Source: Prinia subflava (Eukaryota > Chordata > Aves > Passeriformes > Cisticolidae). From it: a DNA stretch of 64,000 bases. Every line of letters starts with the position of its first letter. Position 1 is the stretch's first letter. Location: NCBI RefSeq assembly GCF_021018805.1, contig NC_086250.1, positions 62,869,322 through 62,933,321 of the forward strand, read 5' to 3'. This document shows positions 13,651 through 25,901 of this stretch, in pieces. The notes under the pieces were generated by a model that searched no databases, was not told the DNA's origin, and was given only the letters and a program-made list of their open reading frames with translations. Made by a program: the position numbers and the translations under genes.

Positions 13651-14050
13651 GTGAGTGCTGAAGTCCTAAGGAAAAGCACACTGAAGTCTGGCATCAGTGA
13701 AAATGAGGAGATCTAAGCATTGCTTCCTGGACCAGCACGAGGTTTTATACAACAGTAATATAATGTAAAAACAAAGGTTCTGCGGGGAAAATGAATATAA
13801 CCTTAATGCATATAGAAGTGCAGGGCTCTGCACAGTGCTTTTAAGATGACCAGGATTATCTGTCTTGTCCTCATTCCTTTTCACTGGTTCTTTATAGGCC
13901 CACAGATCCCCATGGTTGGAAAAGCATCCTTATCAAAATGCATAGGGTGGCTGCTGGGATGCTACTACACACTGCCAAAAAAGGTTGGGCTGACTGGGTG
14001 TCAAATCTATTTCTCTAACATTTGTATTGTTTCCTTCCATTTCTGTGAAG

Positions 14051-14209
14051 GCAGAAAACCTGAATAAGACTCTCAAGGTGCTGAAAAACCCCACGCAGTC
14101 AAAGGAGAGCAGGGAGTATTTAAATGAGGCAGACAGGATCCTGTACATCTTCAGAAGCTCCTCTGTGGAATACAAAGGAGAAAAAACAAAATTATGGTTG
14201 GCAGACTGA
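14051..14209 (+). other. Candidate 3'-terminal exon (unconfirmed)
   Basis: The segment follows a pyrimidine-rich stretch ending TTCCATTTCTGTGAAG. It stays open for 52 codons to a TGA at 14207-14209. The frame starts AENLNKTLKVLKN and contains EADRILYIFRSSS, with a fairly coding-like codon choice. An AATAAA lies at 14436-14441, about 227 bases after the stop. It is phase-compatible with the candidate exon at 13571-13650. I do not recognise the product. The minus strand is also open over much of the same span (13933-14214), which weakens the case. Confidence 0.14.
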
Positions 14210-16501
14210 ACCACATGAATATGGAATTGGGCACTTGCACTCCTTGTGAAGTAACTGGTTATTTAAAATAGCAGACTGGATTCTGAATTGCATGAGGGAA
14301 TTAACAGGTTTATCAGTGACTCACTTAAAAGAACAAAACTTCAAAATGAAAAACAAGTATAATTATTTTGAATTATCTATTAAGGTAATCAAGTATCAAA
14401 ATGTAAAAAAATCTGAATACAAAGTAATTTACTGTAATAAAAAATAGTGTTCACATCAGTTCTGTCACGCTTTTTTTGGCAAGCGAGATATCTAAGATGA
14501 AGTAATTATACAGGAAAATCAAATCATTGTATCTAGTAACTGATGAAAATCATTCAAACATTGCATAAATTAAAGATTACTTTAGTGCTGAAGGTGGCTT
14601 TTTTATGCATCACAGGAATAGGGTTTCACTGACTAATGTCAGAGGACATGGAAAACATTTCTTGGCTGAGATGGTCTGGAAAAAAAAAGTCATTTTTGTC
14701 AAGACCTTTATATTAATGAAGCTGGGAAAGGTAAGCATGTGACAAAGAAAAACATCCTTCTGGCCTAGAGAAAAAAAAATGTCAACAGGGAAAGTTAGAT
14801 GCTATGATGCCTGAGGTTAAAAAAAATTCTCCTCCAAGGCTTGTAGTTGTATAACTTGCATACTGTAAGACATTTCTGAGCAGTATTTGGAAGTGATTGT
14901 TGCAAGATGTTGTAGGAGATGAATGGTTGAACTGATGCACTGTGGCAGTGGCTGGTGATCTTGGGAGTTGTGAATGAGTGTCAGGCAGTTCAGCCACTAT
15001 CCTGCCTCCAAAACAGTAAATGGGAGGAGGTCTGGCTGCCAAGAGGTTATGTGTACATGTGTGCACAGAGAGGGGGCAGATGAGGACACGTTCTGGTAAG
15101 GAGCTGCTGGGAAATCTAATAGACTACTGATAAAGAAATGGTATGATTTTATCAGGTACCCACATTCTACCCAGTTGTCTGGGTATTTTCCCACTCCTGA
15201 TAGCCTCATTTACTTCAGGCATCCCAGACCCAGGTGTGAAGGGAGCAGAGCAGGGAAGGGTGGTCCTGTGTCCCTGTAGGTCTGGGGAGGCTCCCATGGG
15301 CTGTATGGGAATGGGAATGCACACAAGGCAGAGAGAGCAGAGCACCTGTGGAGTCTGACCTCACTGGCAGCACAGCCCAGGTGGGTGGATGAGTCACACT
15401 GACAGGCAACTTGGTGTAAACTCATCGTAGCAGCTTTCCATCTGCTGGCAGTGCTCTCACATTCACAAGTTTTCTAGGTACCTCATGGAAGATGATGCAC
15501 TTGAGAGTCAGTGTGCTACAAAATGAATTTTACAAGCACACAACACAAGCTCTCAATTTATTCATGAGCATTGCTGTTCCTCCTCTCCCCTGAATTTGTG
15601 GCTTGGTGCCTGTTTTGGTCCTTTGGGCACAGTTGTTTGGTTCCCTCTGCAGTCAGTTCCTTCAGTCGCTCTGTCTCTCCAAGGGCACATGCACATCCCA
15701 CCAGCCTGCCCCCAGCTCTGCTCTGCCACATGCAGGCTGAGCTGGCTGACTCAAAGATAATGCCAGAGCCTCTGCTGAGAGCAGCCTCTGCAGAAATGAG
15801 AGTGCTGATGTGTGTGGGGTGGCCCCACAGCAGCTCCAGGCAGTCCATCACACAGCACAGCTGCAGCTCTGCAGCTTTCCACTGCACACTCAGCCTTGCA
15901 GCCGCCTCTAGAGCTTCAAAGCCTGCACCCAAAGTCGGTGGCAATGCTGCCTTTCACAGCAGTTTGTCAATTATCAAACCCTGGCACGTGAGGGAAAAGA
16001 AGGGAAAAAAAAGAACAAACCTGCGAAAGAAACAGGGAAACAGGCTGGGGGGTTATTAGCAGGTGTTGTAAATTATTCTGCTTTTAACTCTGTTTGTAAA
16101 ATGGATTAGATTTCCAACTGGTGACGTTCCTTTAATCCAAATTTGCAAAATAGACCACCAGCTGTGGCAAAAGAACTTACAAGCTGAAAATATCTAAAAT
16201 ATTTATAATGATTTTTTGTATTTAAGGACCAACAAAACAATACAAATATAATGTAAACAGTATGTGAATCCATTAGCATAAAAGATTCAGCTTTTGTCTT
16301 ATGCTGCACTAAAATAAGGGTAGCGTATGCTCTTCTGTGTAAAATTCATAACCCCCATTTTCCTATCACTTAAAAGCATGATTTTACTCACATGAGCTAC
16401 TAAATAATTTTAGCATTTCATTCAGGTATGAGTCAGATCCAAAAGCAGCTTGACCAATTTCCTGGTGGGCTGCACCCTGTCCATGCCAAGAAGATGCCAG
16501 A

Positions 16502-16548
16502 AAGATGCTCTTCCCCCTGCTCTTGACCAGGAAGATGCTCTTCCCCTG
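16502..16548. repeat. 30-bp direct duplication
   Basis: AAGATGCTCTTCCCCCTG at 16502 recurs 30 bases later at 16532 with one C fewer. The two copies are separated by TCTTGACCAGG. Confidence 0.8.
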
Positions 16549-18282
16549 CACTGCTCTGGGACCTGAGCTGAATGGCCACGCTCAAATTCTCTGTAAGATC
16601 TAAGCAAGAAAGCTCTTCAGTGTGGGAGTGAGTCAATATGAGAAATTCCCCAAATCACCAGCTCCATTATAGGTCACATGTCTGCAAATGTGCATGGAAA
16701 TTATTTCACCAGCTGAGAAAAACCCTGATCTACACCAGAGAACCCTCTCCTGGGATAAAGATGACTTTGGACAGAACTCCTCCTTAGCTTGAGGTGAACA
16801 AAAGCCACACTGCCAATAATGTATGAATGAGCAGGCTGCAGGCTGGCGCAGGTGGAGGAATACTCTTGTGCTCTTGAAACAGAGCCATTGTGTGGGCAGG
16901 AAACCAAGCACTGTGGGCACACAGGAAGACAAGGCATGGAGGAACAGGCTCTACTCAAGTACATGGGAAAATCACCTAGAATGGAGAGTTTTATCATGGT
17001 GCCTCGTCTCTGGAGAGTTTCTGCATTTTTACCAGAGACTAATGTGACCTGTCCATGTCTGCACAGCTCACCAGTGCATGCCAGGGCACCAAGCTGCAGG
17101 TCAGGCTCTCTCTTGCCCCCTCAGTTCAGTCACATCTCTGTGTTTGTTGGGCTGGGCAGAGAATTCTCACCTGCATCAGGCAGCCGTGGGGTGGTTGAAA
17201 TTCTCACCTGGGAGGCACGTGAGTGGAGGCTGCAGAAGGCAGCTTTCTCCTGCTTCCTGGGAAGTGTCCATCCACTTACTACAGCCTATGAAAGGTACTA
17301 TCACATTTCCTTACAATGACAGCAGTAGGTTCTGTTCACTTGTTCCATAAAAATAAATCTGGAAGTGGCTAGACTCCAAATGGTATCTCTTTGCAAGATC
17401 CAAGGACAGAGATTAGCTCTTGCCATGAGGTAGGAATTCAGATAACATTCTTCCACATTAACAGATAACTTCTAATGGCTTCTCACTCAGCTTCAGGTTT
17501 TCAAGTTGGTTCTTTAAGCTTCCAGTCTTGCCCATTCGGTTTCCTGGGGCTTAGGCACCCAGTTCCCAGCATATTCAAGGGGTCAGGATGTCTACAGCAA
17601 CCACTGACACACCAGATTGTAAATGGGTCTTTTATGAGCCCTAGTCCTAACTGTATTCAGCAACAACTTTCTGAAATGTATAACGTGTTCATCAAACTGT
17701 TTTAATGTGGTTTTGCCCTTCATGTAAATAAAATGCTTTTCTCTTCCTTTTCTCTGTGGAACAAATTGGATTTTTTATCATCTTGTTACAACATCTGTTC
17801 AACAGAGTCAAGTCCAACACAGTTCTCAGGTCAGTTCCTGCATCCTGAGCAAACAGAATATGTTACTATCCTAATTTATCTGTGATAAAGCAATGAGGCC
17901 AGCAGTTCATGTTCAACATTTCCTGACATGTTCAAAATTCTTTGATTTTGGATAGTTCTGGAGCCAAGGAACAATGCCATCCTGCAGTGGGAATTTCAAA
18001 CAGATTAGAAATAATTTGATTTTGGAGGATTCATGCTAGCATGAAGGCAGCTGAGGGAATTATTATGGGATCAGTTTCATCTACAACCTTCTGACATAAC
18101 TTAGGCTCTTACCTTGCAAACAATTATGTATGTGCATATTTAATTATGCAGCTGTTAAAAGAACCACATAAACAATATGCTGGAATCCTCGTAACATTCA
18201 ATACCAAAAAATTGTTAATTATGTGAGAACAAACCTATATATTCATGAGCACCATCTACTGGCATATTCCTATTAGCTCAAA

Positions 18283-18300
18283 ATTTGCTTATAAGCAAAT
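18283..18300. repeat. Perfect 18-bp palindrome next to a CR1 3' end
   Basis: The sequence ATTTGCTTATAAGCAAAT equals its own reverse complement. It directly abuts the 3' terminus of the CR1 fragment that begins at about 18301. Confidence 0.88.
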
Positions 18301-18450
18301 ATCCCACAGAGCCACAGAAGGGCTGAGGTTGGAAGGGACCTCTGGAGGCCACATGGTCCCACCCCTCTGCACAAAGAGAGTCACTACAGCAGAATTCACA
18401 GGATTGTGTCCAGATGGCTTTTGAGAATCTCCAATGATGAAAGATCTCAT
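18301..18450 (-). mobile_element. Short CR1 3' end, antisense, third subfamily
   Basis: The plus strand reads CCACAGAAGGGCTGAGGTTG, then 'GAAGGGACCTCTGGAGG' and 'GTGTCCAGATGGCTTTTGAG'. These are the reverse complement of a CR1 3' end of the 'GGCTGAGGTTGG' type, distinct from the copies at 2.2 and 5.4 kb. Similarity fades at about 18450, leaving only about 150 bp. It has no coding capacity. Confidence 0.9.
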
Positions 18451-19499
18451 ATGCAAACCAACACCAATGTACCATGTGTGAGTATTCATTTACAGTTAAA
18501 TACATATATATCTATATATAAATATAGGTATATACATAAGAACACATTTCAAGTAGAGAATGTGGTTTGAAGGTAGTACAGTGTCCTTTTACTCAGGTCC
18601 TTTATACTACATGAACAAAGGCAGAGATTCAGATCCAGAATGAGAATCTAGATTTAGGTATCTACACATAACCTGGGCCCAGAGTTGAACTGCCTAATTG
18701 TTTCCAGTAATAGTTGAGATATTTTTTGATATCCTTCCTGTGGTCCTAAGAGTGCAGGAGTTCTATCATCCATGTTCTACCATACCTCTTTCCTAGACAT
18801 TCCATACCACAGTCTATGCCATCTGGCATGGCACTAGAGATATTATATGTGTAAGCAAACTTTTGAGTACTCAAGAGACAACTTCAGTACATGGAGGAAA
18901 ATTTCTCCTTAATAAGCCTAGAAACTACAGAAGCCTTAATTTTAACTTTCAAAAGTATCTCCATGGGGCAAAACCTACCTTCCTCACGAAAACAGTTAGG
19001 AATAAACAACACCATAAACCAAGTTTTCAACATTCAACCAATGTACAGGAAAAAAAAATCCATTTAAGGCAAAGTTTTATTTGACTTAAAAAATGCTAGG
19101 GACTTTTTTGTCCAAGTATTTAAAGTTCCCATGCTATAAGCACACATTGAGATTTTACAACACATCGAGGTCTATATCTTATGTAACAAAGTCTACACAG
19201 AAGAGACTACATCACTTTGGGGTCCTACCACTCTGAACAGAATGCAGCTCCTTGTGTTTGAATGTTGAAGGGCATTAGTGCAAACAATCATGGCTCTGGT
19301 TGACCATTCAGCAGTGCTCAGGCAAGCAGCTGTGCTTAGAGCACCTCCCCTTACTACAGGCAGAATACTGTCTCTGGCCCAACATGCATGATTATACTGG
19401 CTTCTTAAAAATTAAAATTAAGTATACATCTCATTGCTCTTCGTGCAGTTAGAATTTAGAAGCTATCAATATAATTAAAATTCTAACTACTACATAACA
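18451..19499. other. AT-rich non-coding DNA, no gene seen
   Basis: A TA-rich patch of TATATATC/TATATAAA type lies at about 18500-18540. No exon or repeat family is recognised in the rest. The 73-codon plus frame at 18863-19084 has no support. Confidence 0.55.
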
Positions 19500-19790
19500 T
19501 TATACTATATATATAATCATATAATATTACAATATACTATAGTACAAAATATATATTGTGTATTATATAATATACACTATATATAGTATATAGTAGATAA
19601 TATTATATAGTACACAGTACATAATATATAATATATAATATATAATATATAATATATAATATATAATATATAATATATAATATATAATATATAATATATA
19701 ATAGAGCATATATTATATATTATAGAGCATATATTATATATTATAGAGCATATATTATAGAGCATATATATAATTTTATATAATATCAAT
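19500..19790. repeat. AT satellite-like array: heptamer plus a 21-bp higher-order unit
   Basis: An irregular A/T stretch leads into a run of the 7-bp unit TAATATA at about 19625-19702. From 19703 the motif AGAGCATATATTAT recurs at 19703, 19724, 19745 and 19759, giving spacings of 21, 21 and 14 bases. All are multiples of 7, so the larger unit appears to be built from the heptamer with a GAGC variant. The 76-codon minus-strand frame across the block (tyrosine/isoleucine repeats) is a by-product. Such arrays form hairpins and are often misassembled. Confidence 0.95.
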
Positions 19791-19801
19791 AAAACTAATA
19801 A

Positions 19802-21494
19802 TAGCATTTTTTATACATATGCAAGCTGCATTTAACAACAGTTTTGCTTTACTGTTTCACTGCAGTAAAACATGAAGGGGGTTGTTTGTTTGTTTGTACA
19901 ACTGCAGGAGCAGCTGTATTATTCCCAAGTACACCTCCTCACAACTGGACAAAGCATTGCTCTTCCCGTCAGCCTTAACACCACAATGGATGTGACCCTG
20001 CATGAGCAAGTCTGGAAAAACCCAATGGCTCTTCCTATCTGAATGTCAAGAAACAGAACAAAGATTAAGTTCCCAAGGAGAAGAGCCCTTCATCATTTTC
20101 AGCCAACTTTAAGCTTTGATTCCTATATTTATACAGTTCATTACTTTCTCACAAGAAGCAAAATGTTTTTGTTCCATAGTTGAATCAAGCTATGCATGAG
20201 GATTTAGCAGCATATATAAAAATCATTCCATTCTCTTCGTTTTCTTAAAGAGAATATATAACACAAAGGAAGACAACAAAAATTATTCTCCAAGAAAAAG
20301 CAACAACTCAGCTTCACAACATTAACTTTGACAAATATTCATGAAACCGTAACTTAACAGGTCCAAAAAAGGAAATAGCTCATATTTAAATGAATTCATT
20401 TTCACAACTATTCTCATTAATCTCTTCCTATGTAGACTCATATTTTAAACATAAAAGAATTCCTTGCTTCCATTTCCTATGCTATTTTAGCTTCATGCTT
20501 TCTTAGAACAGCTGTACCCAACTTCTTATTTCTGCAAACATCTTCTTTGCACCATTTTCCAGCCACTTTTCTGTGAGTTTATAGAAATGTGTATTGTTAG
20601 ACATAGAAGGTACACTTTTTGAAAGCACATGTGGGACTTGGGAACTTGGATTTTATTAAATTTCAATTGCAGCTGTGATTTCAGCATTATGGGTCCCTCA
20701 AAAACCAGCTGTTTGACAGAACAAGAACAAACTTGTTCTCTACAATGTCACTTGAACAGCAAGTTACTAATTTTAACTTCTGATGGATTCAATTTAACAA
20801 TCAGAATTTCCTTATTACAAAACTTACTGTATAGCAGAATGTAATTTTCAATTAATGCAATGGAACCTTAAATCCAAGTCCAGAAATTACACCTCCTAGA
20901 TAAGTTTCTATTTCTGTGTATGACACCGTGTTACTGCATTGCTTCTTTATATTCTCTGTGGCCCAATTTACTAATGTGCAAAGTAAGTACTAAAAAAGTT
21001 ATTTCACACGGAAATTTTGAGCATCCAGACAGAACAATACAGGCTATCATTCTGCAGATGTTTACCCTGAACCAACGTTACACAGTCTTTCAAAAATACC
21101 TCTCTTTTTCCAAAGGGAACTCTTCATGTTTTCCACCCTCTGAGAAGTATTTTCTTCTTTACAAATATTTTATGGTCCTTCAGACCCACTTAGTCTAGGG
21201 AAGAACAACAACATTTTTCTTCGCAAAAAAATCCATGGATGTGACCATAAAAAAAGTGTTTCTCCTACATATACCTTTAAAAATCTATACAATTAATCTT
21301 GTCTTGCAGAAGCTGGAGACAATCTGAGCTCCTGGAAATCTTTTCCTGACAGTAAGAAAACTGCCCAGTGTGACAGAAGTGCACAATCAGAGCCCAGATG
21401 AGCTTGGCACACATGTCTGGAGATCTCATCGAGCCTCCTGCTCAGGAAAGAGTCAGAGCTGTTTGCTCAGGGCTGTGCCCATTGCATTATTCCA
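19802..21494. other. AT-rich non-coding DNA, no gene seen
   Basis: A (GTTT)n run occurs at 19881-19897. Open frames at 20629-20844 and 20920-21198 (92 codons or fewer) show no recognisable domain. Confidence 0.55.
19881..19897. repeat. (GTTT)n microsatellite
   Basis: About four tandem copies of GTTT are present, ending in GTACAAC. Confidence 0.75.
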
Positions 21495-21860
21495 GGAATG
21501 AACACTCTACAACCTGGGTAACCTGTCCTGCTTGTGTTTAGTATTCTCCTCTAACACTAAAACTCTAACAGTGCCACTCCAGCAGTAAAAGTGGGTTTTT
21601 TGATGCTTAAATGGAATTTCTTTGCCTCTTGTCCTTTCACTGGGCACCACTGATAAGAGCCTGGCTGTTTTCTCTATCCCCTTCCTTCATGCTTTGCTGA
21701 GGTCCACGTGGCATTTCTCTCTTCCCAGCTCCCTAAGAATCTCCTTAAATAGAAGATTGTGCAAGTTTTGTGTTTCTGTGTCCCTTCCTTGGACTTCCTG
21801 CAGTCAGTCCATGCACTGGGCAGCCCAGCTCTGGACACAGCATGTGCCAATAAAATGCAC
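21495..21860 (-). mobile_element. Degenerate CR1 fragment, antisense
   Basis: The plus strand contains CTCTTGTCCTTTCACTGGGC followed by ACCACTGATAAGAGCCTGG at 21625-21664, a diagnostic stretch of the CR1 3' untranslated region. After it come 'CTCCCTAAGAATCTCC' and 'GCAGCCCAGCTCTGGACACAG' near 21819-21840, from the coding end of ORF2 seen in reverse. The first part, 'GGGTAACCTGTCCTGCTTG', matches the usual 'GGGCAACCTGTTCCAG' region. The copy is diverged and has internal gaps, so it is probably older than those at 2.2 and 5.4 kb. The true 3' terminus is missing or unrecognisable, so the left border is approximate. Confidence 0.85.
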
Positions 21861-24172
21861 TTGTTCCCAAAATGAAGATCTTAAGTGATCTGAAATTATA
21901 CAATTATACCTTCATTTATCCTCTTCAACTGAATTTTCATTAAAATCTGTATCTTTTACCACCGTTTCACAGATGAAACACCTTGTAAAAATCAATGAGT
22001 GTTTAAGGTGTGGATCAATGTTATAATATGGCATTTAGTCTTTATGTGAGAACAACCTGCTTTAATTGGCTACTCATTTAGACTTAGAGTCTCTTCCTGG
22101 CAGGTTGATTCATGCAGATTCTCTGTCCTTCATCTCTGTACATCATACTCTTTGACTTTGTGAACAGTTTTTTCTCTGCTGCCTGCTCAGCTTTGCCCAT
22201 TGTATCTAATACAACAACACTTCAAGCAAATGATGAAAAAATATTATTGCAGATTTAATATTTAACACCTTATCTTAAAATTGCTCTATATGGAAAATTC
22301 AGATGGAGTCAATGGGTATAGTAGGATCAGACAGACTGCAGATTATTTAGGCTTGTGGTATGGAAAATACTGCTAGGAAAGGATTTAGATAAGAAAGAAA
22401 TTCCAAGCTAAAAATAGCTCAAAATATAAAAAAGAATGCACAATAACAACAAAAGACCCTCTAAAATCCCTACTTACCTTCTCATCTATTATTGTCAGCC
22501 CAGTAGAGAAAGGAACACAACTTGCAATGAGTTTAGACTATTTACACTAACTTGCATAGAGCTCAATATTCGTCATGTATAATACCATGCTAGTCTCACA
22601 GACAATTTCCTGGTAAATAATTCTTTTGCATGGAAAAAATCCTCTTTCTAAATAAAGCTCCATTTCTTAATTTAACTTAAATTTCTCAATTTAGTGGTGA
22701 AAGTACCAATATTAAGAATAGTTTACATTCCTCTGAAGAATCTTAGGAAAAATCATATACATTTATAAAAATAATTCCAAATTACTGCTGACTGAAAATC
22801 AAAGATGAGACTTTTATTTCTGACTGGGACAGAAGGGATAATGAGGCCATAAAACAAGCAGAAGATCCTAAATAAAACTAAGGAGAGGGAAACTCCTGCT
22901 TCCACAAGTCCATGGGAATCTTCAGGCAGACAGTGATCTGTTTGTCATCTCAAGGTAGGGAATAATCTCAAGTTCATTTGCACAGAGCCTGCTCTCTTAT
23001 CTAAAGTATATCTCCTGCACAGCCTGAGGGGATGGATAGGTAAATATTTCCCCTGAATGAAAACAACAGCTCTCCATAGATTAAATCCTCTTGCAGCAAG
23101 CTGGAAATTTATTGAAAATTATTTACTTGAATTATGTATGCACCTATACATAAAAAGTGCTACAGACTCAGATAGGAATAAAGCTTAGAACAACAATTTT
23201 ACAATCATATTAACTGCATGAGAGGAAACAATTAATAGAAACCACAAATACTTGTGAAAGGAGTACAGCAGGATAAATTTATGATTAGCTTCACAAGCAG
23301 CTAGCAGATTGCTGGCTGCTACTGAGCTCTGTGAATGTGCAGCAGCATGGTGGGAAATCCTGAGGAAGGATTTGAATGAGCACCACATAGCAGCTAGGCA
23401 GACATTTGTCAACAGAATGGTGCTTTCTTTCAAAGTTATTCAGGTTTTTTTTCTCCCCTCAGGCAGTGGAATTTTGGGTGTGAAGCAAAGGAATCCTAAA
23501 TCAGTTTCTGATTCAGCAACATTTTCCTTAACTAAGAACAGGTGCCGTATGTTGCCTCTTGTGAAGTGTTCCAGAGTATTGGAAAAACACTGGGCATATG
23601 TTTCATAAATAAGCAATAGGCAAATAGCAAATATATTTGCAATATGCTGTAGTCACCAGGTACAGAGGATATAGTGAGATTTTATGACAACAGTATTTTG
23701 ACAGGACAGGAAAATATAAATATTAAACTTCTAAGCATGAAAATAAAGCCAGATATGGCATAACTGAAAATTATGGTTAAAAATTACAGAAAATTTTATA
23801 TGGTTTGGGAATTGATGCAGTAGGACTTTCTGTTTAAAAATCCCCTCCAAATCTGAGGACATCAGATGATGCAGGTACAAACAACAGCAAGCTTGTTTGA
23901 ATTTGGGTTTCAAACACTACCAGAAAACCAGCTATCAAGGCGGAAAAATCAAAATAATTATGAGCACCCTAGAGTTGGGTTCAATTTGTTTACATTAAAA
24001 GTCATCCTGTTATTAACAATACCTATCAGAAAGACAACTAGAGCAGGCTATAGAACAGTTGGAGAGATTCTTATTCAGATCAGTGCACAATGCCAAGCAT
24101 CTTTCCAGGCAACACTGAAAAGATTCACCTCAGCTCTCCAGAAAACATAGAAGTGTGCAAAGATTAAATATG

Positions 24173-24184
24173 AAAAAAAAAAAA
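24173..24184. repeat. Poly(A) tract
   Basis: This is an uninterrupted run of 12 A with no recognisable retroelement upstream. Confidence 0.8.
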
Positions 24185-24312
24185 GTATCTTCTCTTAAAT
24201 CTCCTAATGACGTTGTCTGTGGAGCAGGAATAGAAAATAACCACACCGGGCCAGCAGGCAACTAGACTGTGCAACAGGACAGGGTCAAAGAATCAGGACT
24301 GAGTAAGAAAAG

Positions 24313-24352
24313 CTGACCCAGGAGAGTCAGGTCTGACCCAAGAGAGCCAGGA
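24313..24352. repeat. 20-bp tandem duplication
   Basis: CTGACCCAGGAGAGTCAGGT is followed directly by CTGACCCAAGAGAGCCAGGA. The two 20-base copies differ at three positions. Confidence 0.85.
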
Positions 24353-24767
24353 GTGTGTGAAAGAACATCACAGATGGATTGGTGCATGTGCACTCAAACC
24401 AATGGAAGGAAGATGTGTTTGTTGTGCAGAAGAAAAGGCATCGGGGCCACCCAGGACTATTAGGCCATCAGCCTGAAATGAGAGAGGCATGAGGACCATA
24501 TTCCTAGAGCAGGCTATTGATTATTTTCACAAGTAGCATAACAACTGAAATGACTAACAGAGAAGAAGTAGCTTATGTGAAAATGGGCAGAAACTCAGGT
24601 TAAGTTGAGGCTATGAAAAGACACTACAAACTCCCAGTCTCTCACCAAATGAAAAGTGTTAGAAGAATCTGTAGTCACTCTCTAAGTAGCATCACTTAAC
24701 TAGACAGTTTGCCCTTGCAGACACAGAAAGTGCTCACACTGCCACTCAGCACACTCACTGAGAATAC

Positions 24768-25026
24768 CTGACACTGGCAAACTACAACTTCCTTGGGGTT
24801 AAAAACGACATAGACAAGAAAAACTCCATCAATAGCAGGTTTTTTCCCCACATGATAAATGGCAAATTCAGTAGTAGCAGTGATGTCAAAGAAATCACCT
24901 TCTGATGATACTCTTATTTCCAAGTTTAGATTGAAATAAAACTTCCAATTAAAATTATTAAAACCACAAATCAAGGTTGTGGCATTACATAAATAAGCAT
25001 CACAATTACAGTTATTGGAGAGTTGC
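24768..25026 (-). other. Candidate internal exon, minus strand (unconfirmed)
   Basis: Read on the minus strand, a 259-base open segment lies between TTTTTAAATACAG and a donor-like CAG followed by GTATTC. It encodes about 86 residues with a cysteine cluster (CNCDAYLCNATTLIC, including an N-glycosylation motif NAT) followed by alternating hydrophobic strands (FYFNLNLEIRVSS, DITATTEFAIY). The composition would suit an extracellular beta-sandwich domain. I considered an integrin alpha calf domain but could not align it convincingly. No neighbouring exon was found on the same strand. Confidence 0.15.
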
Positions 25027-25873
25027 CTGTATTTAAAAACATCAAAGTTCAATAATCTATTTTTCCTTGAGAGAGAATTAGTCTACTACACTGCACAGAG
25101 CTGAAAACCAAAGCACTCAGAGAGAAGCACAGCCTTAAAAACTCACACAGCAGACCTCAATATTTAAATTATCACTTGCAGTGTTGAGCAATTAAAACTG
25201 CTGTGTATTTTCATTACAGCTGCTTGTGAGTCAAAAGAGCACTGTCACAGGGCAGGCTGCATCCACCAAAATGAACAGAGATCTTTACCCATGCTGGGTG
25301 TGTCTCCACTGGATGTCAAGGGAGGAGGATTTCCTCACCTGAACACTTCTGTCCTCCTTGAGCCATCTGAGAATTCCTCAGATACTTTCTCATTAACCAA
25401 TACTTTTCCATTACCCAACACAGAGTTATATCCATGCCACTACAGTCTGGCTGCAGTTCTTTTCCATCTATTGGTATAGTCAGAAATGAGTTTTGCACCT
25501 GGCTTGCAAGGGAATCAGTTAGATGCCAACATCTGCACTGTTTACAGAACTCCATCTGACTCAGCTGAAGACAGGTCTTTAACCAAGATCTCTAAATGGC
25601 TCTCAGTGTATGAAGTTCTTACAGTTAAGAAAATCATCTGGATGAAGTGAATCATATATTGTTAAATAAATCACTGAGAACAATCCTGTTCACTATTTAC
25701 AAAGGAACCATTAAGAGCTGCATGAGCTGCTCAAGAGTGGCACAAATCACTTAATACTCCCCATGCCTTTGTGAGGGACATCTTCACCCCCATTCATTTC
25801 AGCACTGAAAACCAGAAATACCAGCTAAGAGACAGTAAGTAATGAAGAGTGACTCAAAGAAGGCTTTGTGGAT

Positions 25874-25901
25874 TCTATTATTCTATGTCTAGAATAATAG
25901 A
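25874..25901. repeat. Perfect 12-bp stem, 4-base loop hairpin
   Basis: TCTATTATTCTA at 25874-25885 and TAGAATAATAGA at 25890-25901 are exact reverse complements, separated by TGTC. It is AT-rich, lacks a following U-run and sits far from any recognised gene, so no function is assigned. Confidence 0.9.

Larger units (their letters stand above)
12285..18282. other. Mostly non-coding, with GC-richer blocks and one weak gene candidate
   Basis: A palindrome (13208-13225) and a low-confidence exon pair (13571-13650, 14051-14209) are listed separately. GC-richer stretches at about 15180-15440, 15590-15960 and 16820-17270 carry long frames on both strands at once: 162 codons plus against 128 codons minus near 15.6-16.0 kb. 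That pattern is expected from stop-poor GC-rich DNA and does not indicate a gene. A 30-bp direct duplication lies at 16502-16548. Confidence 0.45.

Noticed and set aside
15558..16059. Overlapping long frames (162 codons plus, 128 codons minus).
   Set aside because: Both strands are open over the same GC-richer DNA and neither shows a motif or good splice context. This is expected from low stop-codon density.
19577..19807. 76-codon minus-strand frame of tyrosine/isoleucine repeats.
   Set aside because: It is a direct translation of the AT heptamer array.
24768..25026. Identification as an integrin alpha calf-domain exon.
   Set aside because: Only a vague cysteine and strand pattern fits. No convincing alignment could be made, and no membrane-anchor exon was found downstream.
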